From: Siphonodentalium dalli
Lineage: Eukaryota > Mollusca > Scaphopoda > Gadilida > Siphonodentaliidae
NCBI GenBank assembly: GCA_032622095.1
Contig: CP136064.1
Location: 264,874,165 to 264,938,164 of the forward strand
DNA length: 64,000 bases
Reading direction: 5' to 3'
Positions within the stretch are counted from its first letter, which is position 1; every line of letters begins with the position of its first letter. Positions 56,585 through 64,000 of the stretch are shown here, piece after piece. The position numbers and the translations under genes are program-made. The notes beneath the pieces are model-generated. The model worked only from the letters and a program-made list of their open reading frames with translations, made no database searches and had not been told where the DNA came from.

Positions 56585-57512
56585 GTTTACTTATTGACTT
56601 AAATCAGGGGGAAAAAAACCCTATTTTCATATTATCAGCATCCCTGCAGCTGATCCCTGTCCAAAAAATGGTGTGTAATTACTGGAGCTTTGGTGTCTCA
56701 GTCCTGAAGCTCTAGTTTTTCTTATTAAATCAGCAGCTCTTGCACAAATCTATAGTATTTCCATGATCATATAGTGTGAATGTGGTGTCACCGAGGCTTG
56801 CTTCCCTCATATGGTGTGCCTGTATACTCGAAAATTTAAGAAAATCAATGTCGCCCCGACTAATACAGAAAGTAATGCTATTGCAAGTAGCCCCAACTAA
56901 TATATACCGAAGATAATATAATGCTATCACGAATCGCTCCAACTAAAACAGAAGGTGAGACTATTGCGAGTCAGCCATTTTGATAAAGAAGTTGGGCTAG
57001 CTCCCTACCCATCCAAACCAATGAAACCAAGAAGTGACATGTCAATAGGAGTTAATGCTAAGTTATGGAGAAATCTATTTATTCACCAGGGGTGTTTTGT
57101 TACATATAACCATGAATTGCGCTTAAGCGCAATTAATTACGCTTAAGCGCAATGATTGCGCTTAAGCGCAATTGATTATTAAATGTGAATTTGGCCTCCC
57201 ATAATAATAGCTTACTAGAGACTGGGACTCATATAATATATAATAATATATTAGTCCCAGCTACATGTAGGTAGAAATGTGAACAGTAGATATCCTGAGA
57301 TACAAACAATATATATTATTGATTGTTTGATTTTCCAACCAGTATTTAGTGGGGGGAATGTGTTGTTTTTAGACCAACAGCAGTATATTCTTCTACTTTT
57401 GGTCCAAAGTTTGGTCGGAATGGCTATCGGTTGAACAATTTAGGTTTAGAGGGTGTCAGGTTGGACATTTCAGTTGGAAATGTTTGAGGTACCATTTGGA
57501 AAATTCAACTGG

Positions 57513-57527
57513 GGGGGGGGGGGGGTG
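57513..57527 (+). repeat. G run of about 15 with a second run at 57715
   Basis: AATTCAACTG followed by ~15 G and TGCAAAGTAG; a run of ~10 G is at 57715-57724. The flanks (GTTGGACATTTCAGTTGGAA, AAATTCAACT) resemble those at 22205-22298 (AAATTTCCAACT, ATGTCCAATTG), so these G runs sit in members of one dispersed repeat. Confidence 0.75.
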
Positions 57528-58200
57528 CAAAGTAGTATTTCGAGAACATTTGACTTTGGTCTGGTTCAAGGTACGTACATTTGAAAATGTCAAGGTGGAC
57601 AAACCCAAGTTTCCCAACCACCCACCAATGGGGACCATCTACATGTAGCCACCTCCCCGGTTATAAGGTATAAGACACATTGGCTACATGTATGCGACTA
57701 GAGATCTCCATTGTGGGGGGGGGGGTCTCCAACGATAACTTACTATTATTATCACAGCTCCCAGTTAGTGGCCAAGACATAAATGCTATTCTCTCCAGTC
57801 AATTATTTACCAGATCGACATACTTCTAAGTTAGGAATGAAATAGACAAGACAAGAGAAAAATGTAATCCTGTCCATTTTGGTCAATACATGTAGGCGAT
57901 CACTACCATAAATATGGTAATATAATTTTTTGCCTCAAGGCGACATATCATATTTCTGAATGCCATGCTACATGTAACTAAATATGAAATGTTCCAGATA
58001 CCATAAAATCTCTTACAGGTACCGGTACTTAATCCGATCAGAGGGTCCCCATATAATCACATTCCAACAACAACATTTTTTGAAATGACGCTTCAGTTTT
58101 CAGAATCTAATAATTGCCCAAAAATAATGAAAAGCACCATCAACTATAGTATAAAATTGCACAAAACCTGTTATTTATCAACATTTTGTTCAACGAAATT

Positions 58201-58415
58201 TTACCGGTTTGTCAAATATCTGACACAAAAAGCCACTTGATTTTAGGGTTATCCATCTTTGCCCGCAATTTGGTCAATGAAATTCTTCTCGATGACTTTC
58301 TATTTTGCCGGTTTGTCAAATATCTGACACAAAAAGCCACTTGATTTTAGAGTTATCCATCTTTTCCCGCAATTTGGTCAATGAAATTCTTCTCGTTGAC
58401 TGTCTATTGGGCCAC
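58201..58415 (+). repeat. 104-bp tandem duplication
   Basis: Two units starting at 58204 and 58308: CCGGTTTGTCAAATATCTGA, CACAAAAAGCCACTTGATTT, TCCCGCAATTTGGTCAATGA, AATTCTTCTCG. Only a few differences, no coding. Confidence 0.95.
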
Positions 58416-58419
58416 TCTA

Positions 58420-58564
58420 ATTAAAATAATAGATTTATAAAATCGATATCTGATCACTCTGAGCTGTGGTGGGTGGGTTCCTCGACTCGAATCAAATATT
58501 TTTTTACCCCCGAAGTCAAGGAAATAGTAATTTGCGACCGTTAATTCGGATTGAGTACCTTTAA
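58420..58564. repeat. right half of the TTAAAGGTACTCAATC MITE
   Basis: Shares ACTCTGAGCT, GGTGGGTT.CT.GACTCGAA, TTTTTTTACCCC, GAAATAGTAATTT and the terminus CGGATTGAGTACCTTTAA with 36180-36288. The left half is missing, so it is a truncated copy. Confidence 0.85.
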
Positions 58565-58599
58565 GATCTAACAGCAACCATATCTCAACCCCACTACAA

Positions 58600-60550
58600 T
58601 CTGGGACTAATATATGTTATACATGTATTAGTCCCAGCTACAATCAGTGAACCTGATGAATAATTTTAACAGCATCTGAAAATGAAAGAAACATCCCACA
58701 CCTTGTCTACGATATAATGAAAGCCATAATTGTAAATCAATCAGCTCTGCGTGTACCGGTATACATGTATATGTACACATATTGGACCCACATGAATTGC
58801 TATATTCTCCATGTTAATTTAAAACGAGCGCACCACTTTAACAAACTCATTATTGAGTATTATATCAATAGCGATGTGTTTGTTAAAGTGGCAAGGTCAT
58901 TTTAAATTTATACTCCTTTTAACATCAGTAGGCCTACACAATCATTCGTTGCATAACTTTCATTAAATTTTCCTAGTACTGAATATAAACAGTACTGGTA
59001 CAATAACACTAGCAGTACTGGAACCGACCATACTGTAGGTGTCTGGCCTGTTTATTACCTTTTTAATTTGTTCTGATACATCAGGTACTTATAATAAATG
59101 ATAGTTCATTCAGACAACATCCTCTAAGTTGCCTAATAATAGAGACAAACTAATAATAGTGATGGTGGGATTTTTTAGCTAAAATTAATAATAGTTTAAA
59201 CCACAGCAATTTCACTCTATGTCTCTTAGTGATCTGATCATGGGAAGTGTTCTCCAAATATAATAACAGTGTTGACACTATCATATTATTGACACTATTA
59301 TTGCACATGAGAGTACCGTTACTAGTACATGTAGATGCTAATATGAGTAAGTCATTATCAAGTCTGGCTCTTCTTGAATTCAACTATCATAGTGATATTC
59401 AACTACATGTATTATATCTTAATTGTACTACCATACACAATGTATACTGGTACGGTATATACGTAAACTCCAGGTTTTCTCTATTTTTACTAAAACTTCA
59501 TGGAATCATCCCACTTCGTAATGCACAACCACTTAAAATGTACATGTATATAACACTATAATTTTAACAGAGCAAATGAGAAGGCATCATATTCCAATAT
59601 AAAAAGAATTCTACAGCTTATTACAGGAGACCTGTTTATTTCATAATGGCAGAAGTACATGTGCATGTACCGGTATGCCATTTGAAATTTTGAATGACAT
59701 TATAAATAACTTCTCACCAAGATGATTTCAAAATTCTAACTACTAGTACAAGTAAATCAGTTAAATAATCAAAAATGCCAGCACCGATATATATACTGTA
59801 CTTAGTACATGTAGTAGGTACCGTACTTGAGATATTTTCACCACTTCATAATAGTTGAATATATACGGTACATGTACCGGTACAATGGAATTCAAGTTGT
59901 GTCAGACCTGTTGTTTGGCATAAACAATGTACCAGTAAGTGACTTTGGTGATCACTGTTAGTCATTGATTTTAATAACATAAGTTCATGATTTTTACAAA
60001 ATAATTTTAATGAATCAAAACCATGTGCAGCCGCATGTGTAACATGTAACTGTCTTTGTCCATTAGTCATTATCCAAGTCTGGTTTAGTCTTGATCTAAT
60101 GATCAAAGGCGGAATGTTACTAGTATGTACCGGTAACTTATGATCATGATCCGGGAGTCTGATGAATTATAATCCATTTCACAGCATTGTCCATGTCTGC
60201 ATGTTTCATGACATGTTTGGTAAACATCCTCACTCGATTCACTGACACTGGTGAGTGGTGCCATTGCCATTCTGATTCTCCAATCTCCATATCATGTTCT
60301 ACCCTTCACAAGTTCACACACATGTAGCTACTGTACTTCTAATCAGTCTAATGTACTATGCAGAATGATAGAATCTGAATGAACATTCAATGACCTTTTA
60401 CGGCATCAGCGATGACTGCATTTCAGCGTTGACTGCATTTCAGCATTGAAGGGCTGAGGAGTCCAGAATAGAACTATAATCATCATATTTTGCAATAATC
60501 ATTACATTCACATTGTTTGCATTCGTCCATTGCCTTGGCTTGGGTCAATC
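58600..60550. other. unannotated stretch rich in TACATGTA and TACCGGTA palindromes
   Basis: No gene recognised. TACATGTA or ACATGTA occurs many times (58623, 58762, 59330, 59400, 59538, 59658, 59806, 59867) and (T)ACCGGTA occurs at 58754, 59667, 59872, 60128, sometimes fused as GTACATGTACCGGTAC. The same motifs at 57640-58030 extend the zone to the left. Confidence 0.7.
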
Positions 60551-60556
60551 ATAGTT

Positions 60557-60691
60557 CAACAAATTAGACTATTCGGATTAATACATATTTTAATATTTGG
60601 ACATTTACGATTGTATTAATCCTGAAGGATTAAAAGGTCCATAAATGTCCAAATATTAAAATTCCTATTAATCCGAAAGTCTAATTTGTTG
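60557..60691. repeat. hairpin with ~50-bp imperfect arms
   Basis: CAACAAATTAGACTATTCGG, ATTAATACATATTTTAATAT, TTGGACATTTA pairs with TAAATGTCCAAATATTAAAA, TTCCTATTAATCCGAAAGTC, TAATTTGTTG. The loop region CGATTGTATTAATCC/TGAA/GGATTAAAAGG is itself partly paired. Confidence 0.9.
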
Positions 60692-61429
60692 GACTAGGTC
60701 TAGGTCAATCAGTGCTATTCACTTATTCGAGTCAATGTCCATGATAATGATAACAGTTGAATACGGCAAAGCCTGACCTGCCACACTCAGTGACTCACAC
60801 ACAGTGTCTGTGACCAGTCCAGTGTTAGTTCAGTCATGAACGTAGTGCGTATCCTTCTACGCTGGAAGCAGCAATCTGCGAAAGCGGTCATGTTGACCAA
60901 CTTCACCAAGTCCAGTGTGCGATATTCGGATTGGTCCCGTCACTTCACATGATATTTTCTGATAATTAAGCGATATTTCTAACACCCAAACGGGTTAAAA
61001 CAGTCTATATCTAATCCGTTGTGTACACGAAAGAATGAGATACACATTTTCTGCGAATAATGAACGAAACAAGCAGATATGACAGATGAAAAAACTATTT
61101 ATTTTTAACACATAAAAATTCGGAAATTCCACACCGGAAGTTCGGCTGCGCATTGCGAATGTGCAGGGTGTCGAATACGGACTGTGAAATAACGTACTCT
61201 AACTCTGGGAACAATTTATCCCCAATTTCATGCACAAGAATGTTTAAACATTATCATAACATATTCGACTTGTTTTTAATTTGTTTTCATGAAAAGGAAT
61301 GATAAAAGGCACAATAAACATATCTAGAACGACAAATAAATCCAAATTAGCCATTTCCCCGTCATATTTCGGTCAGGCAAGCGAGGTACAAAAATGTATG
61401 AATCTGAGTACGAAAGTCGGAGTGTTCCT

Positions 61430-62597
61430 CTATCGTATTGCAATAATCGCCAACCTATTATAATATAAAAAAGCTATGCAGGGGGATAACTCGGAAAAAA
61501 AAATTATTGTTGCGGAAAAAGTCTCATTGTGAGACTTTAAGTCTGATAGCCGTTTCTGGTTATATGCTTCAACAGCATGCCGTGTTGCGCGACGAAAAAT
61601 TCGTTTCGCACTCTTATAGCGAATATACGCGCACAATGAACAGAATGCTGTCATCCACCCTGAAACCACAACAGTCGATAATTCTTCATTTATTTATGGA
61701 GATGGAGGTTGCGAAGTTCTTCATTCCAGTAGGGACGGAGATGTGTGCGGTGTGTCGAGAAGCCACTGGTGTTAGCAGAGGCATCCAGTAAGAGTAGAAC
61801 AATGTTGTCGTACAATGCGTTTATGTCGTCGGTGGAATGTACAGGCATAGTCACAAATTCACGGAGATGTAAGTCAATGTAGGATATGTAGGACTGAACA
61901 TCCACTCGCTTCCAGTTGCATTTCCTCCTGTTAAAGAGAGTCTTTGGAGTCGTTAACGGAAGTACCATCGACCATAGCACTGGATCATGACACGAACCAT
62001 TCAGGTCTTTATCGTCAAGTATAGAACAGATCACTAAGAGATCAGCTAGCGAGCATGGCACAGTGATATGATCGAGAAGAGTCGGGGCATAGAAGGAGAA
62101 ATTCCTATCAGAGCACATGTCAGATGCTGTCGTGGAAAATGAATTTATCCTCCTCAGGAACGTTGAGAATGTGACGGTTCGATGCTGATGGCCTGGTGGC
62201 GGGTTGTTCAGACGAGAATTTCCAATATTGGAATTGAAATTCCCCATAATGAAGACATAGCTGTGAGATGCGAAACTATTGTAGTTATCCATTAGGTTCT
62301 CCAGACACTCATTCAAGTAATGATCACCGTGGCTGGTACTAGGTAGGTACACTTGAATAATCGTGATAAACATATCGTGTGAAAGTTTTATTTGAACTGC
62401 CAATGTCCTGTCGTCTGTGGTTTCGAGTAATGTAGAATGTGGGATGAAACTACGTCGAACTAACAAGGCCACGCCATCTCGAACAAAGGAGCCACCATTA
62501 GGCAGAGTGATCGTTCTACCTGGTTTTGCCATAGTCGAGTATTCAGTGGAAAGTGATTCGAGAAACGTAAGATTGTCTTGATCAAGCGAATGTTCAA
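61430..62597 (-). pseudogene. LINE copy 3: endonuclease and linker only
   Basis: From EHSLDQDNLTFLESLSTEYS (about 62597) through 62532-61690 (KPGRTITLPNGGSFVRDGVA, IIQVYLPSTSHGDHYLNECL, FIMGNFNSNIGNS, LLDHITVPCSLADLLVICSI, LNGSCHDPVLWS), then after a frame break a linker piece at about 61640-61560 (IRYKSAKRIFRRATRHAVEA). It parallels copy 1 closely (YLPSTSH; LDHI/MDHI.VPCS). The GDFN box reads GNFN, so the Asp is lost in this copy; SDH is again SCH. RT is absent and it is truncated at both ends. Confidence 0.9.
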
Positions 62598-62604
62598 GCC
62601 GTGT

Positions 62605-62960
62605 TGATAGTCATTTCTGGCGTCAGACGTCATCTTATCAACTGTATTGCCTTTGTTTTGTTAAGTATAATAGTGGAATACAAGATGTGCCTCATCGAAG
62701 TAATGAAAAATAACTGTGCCAAAACAAAAAACAACCATTTGCAGGATATGATGGGACAGAAAAGAGCATCCCGTTGTAGTCTATTCCTGCTATGTTAAGT
62801 GTTTTTCGGAGCATATGAAGCCGGTATATCAATAGCTCGTGTATTTATCGACCTATCGTATTCGCCGCTCCAAATTACGTAGAAAAAATATGGAGGTTCG
62901 AATGAGCCATGTCCGTTTAACATGAAACTATTTAAAAACTTCACGCACTGCTTTCTCGTC
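62605..62960 (+). repeat. composite of dispersed repeats (copy 3 of the 39.6-kb family plus the 57-bp block)
   Basis: 62609-62666 matches 49786-49842. 62664-62690 (TATAATAGTGGAATACAAGA, TGTGCCT) matches 29460-29490. 62755-62935 matches 39655-39915 (AAAGAGCATCCCGTTGTAGT, TCATATGAAGCC-type text, ATCAATAGCTCGTGTATTTA, CAAATTACGTAGAAAAA, AATGAGCCATGTCCGTTTAA). Non-coding. Confidence 0.75.
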
Positions 62961-64000
62961 GTTTTAATCATCAAAAGTATGTACATGTAGTGCATTTATT
63001 TTTATAAAGTTTCATATAATGAAGAAAACCTTCGATTTTCTTCCCATGGTCTACAATGCAATTTTTATGCGACAGCGGACTAAAAATAAATAACCTGCAG
63101 AAACCTGCTGATCTCAAATTTATCGAAAAATATAAGAAACGAAACCCGTATTTTCAGCGCTATATCAAGGAATTTGTTCAGAAATCGTCCGCGTATATAT
63201 GTATGTTTTGAGATACTCTTACCAATATACAATATATGTATACATAATTGTGGGGTTCGAACGAGCCACTTGTACGTCCGTTTAATTTTCAACCAGAGTC
63301 GCGCTGGTTCTGTGCTATATACTGTTTGTAGATATCTGTATACTGTGCCGGTTACACAGATTGAAATTTCATGGATTGACCTCGGGTGAATCGAAGTTAC
63401 ATGTAAATGGCGTATTATAAGTTATAACTCACCATATTTATGTTACATGTAGTGGACGATAGTTTATTTGAAGGCCCTGGTGCCAGTATCGGCCTTTATA
63501 GCAACCACCAGCGCGCCGCAGGCGCGCGTGCACTGTTAGAAATTACTTTGCGTGATTCAAAGTCATGCCGTCAAAATTCAATAGTATATTACATGTACAT
63601 AAATTGAGTTTTAACTGTGAAACATGTAGCTTTGTTCTTTTTATGGCTTAAAAGGGCATGCCGATCATGTTTTAGAATGGTCGAAATTAGTATTACTCAT
63701 AACTGAATAGTGATGGGTTGGCTTATCAGCTATTACTAGTATTGCCTTTTATTTACAGCCATATTTATAGAGTAGATAGTGAAAGGCGAACACATTACGC
63801 ATGCACAGCCTTTTCCGGATTAAATTCTACGAGGCAGATAACAAGCTTGATCCTCTGCAAACTGCAAAGTTTCATAAGTATTGTCTATCACTTTATGCAT
63901 TGAGGATTTACATTTCATCAAAACTATGATCGTAACATAGAACTAAGATGTATTTTTCAGTTACGAATAATACTAGTTTCGACCATTAAAAACCATATGA
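62961..64000. other. unannotated right edge
   Basis: No gene recognised. A relative of the dispersed repeat end (GGGGTTCGAACGAGCCACTT, GTACGTCCGTTTAA) is at 63253-63282. GCGCGCCGCAGGCGCGCGTG at 63510-63530 is a short GC palindrome. Confidence 0.5.

Larger units (their letters stand above)
55326..57200. mobile_element. 1.87-kb TIR element with GCGCTTAAGCGC subterminal palindromes
   Basis: Termini GGGAGGCCAAATTCACATTT AATAAT and the exact inverse at 57175-57200. Near both ends (55368-55374 with 56024-56125, and 57115-57170) the palindrome AATTGCGCTTAAGCGCAATT and its TTACGCTTAAGCGTAA variant recur at least eight times. The interior has a ~357-bp direct repeat (ATTATCAGCATCCCT at 56270 and 56627), a long hairpin, and a ~48-bp degenerate minisatellite at 56850-56955. 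Flanks ATATAT / ATAATA do not give an exact target duplication. No transposase is recognised; probably non-autonomous. Confidence 0.8.

Noticed and set aside
63250-63285. GGTTCGAAC phrase suggestive of a tRNA T-loop
   Set aside because: No acceptor, D-arm or anticodon arm can be formed around it; the phrase belongs to the dispersed repeat also seen at 62.9 and 47.15 kb.

Overview
The window is intergenic, transposon-rich nuclear DNA of an invertebrate animal. It is AT-rich, has no bacterial-type gene packing, and every long open frame that can be recognised belongs to a mobile element. Relics of several non-LTR retrotransposon lineages, TTAA-flanked MITEs, Helitron-like repeats, elements with (CCGT)n tracts and ~170 bp tandem cores like the pearl/CvA elements of bivalves, and many TACATGTA and TACCGGTA palindromes together suggest a marine lophotrochozoan (mollusc or brachiopod). 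That placement is inference. No host gene, tRNA or rRNA was recognised.

Layout. 0.3-2.8 kb: a 20-bp satellite that folds back on itself and carries two pearl-like insertions. 4.1-4.7 kb: a fold-back repeat. 5.2-5.8 kb: LINE relic. 6.8-8.8 kb: possible Helitron-like element. 9.0-11.7 kb: a region bounded by inverted repeats. 11.7-16.9 kb (minus): a nearly intact two-ORF LINE whose ORF2 is broken by a single in-frame TAG. 17.1-21.9 kb (minus): a second LINE relic, a TTAA MITE, a GC-rich palindromic repeat and a broken ORF1 with coiled-coil and SGNH-esterase parts. 23.4-31.3 kb: degenerate arrays, a candidate Helitron (26.455-29.142) and three head-to-tail non-autonomous Helitrons (29.734-31.291). 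33.4-34.6 kb: a DNA element with 37-bp perfect terminal inverted repeats around a GC-rich coding-like core. 35.8-45.2 kb: MITEs, fold-backs and a minisatellite. 47.9-52.2 kb (minus): a CR1-like relic next to a second copy of the 12-kb LINE family. 52.9-57.2 kb: a ~1.08 kb tandem duplication and a TIR element with a TTAA MITE nested in it. 61.4-62.6 kb (minus): a third copy of the same LINE family.

How the parts relate. The three related LINE copies share unusual active-site residues: Thr in place of the aromatic residue of the RT YxDD box, and Ser-Cys-His in place of Ser-Asp-His in the endonuclease. Five small elements carry the same double-hairpin core inside two different terminal-repeat shells. 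The Helitron array has exact A|TC...CTAG|T boundaries. These, and the TIR element with its GC-rich cargo, are the strongest candidates for something not yet described.
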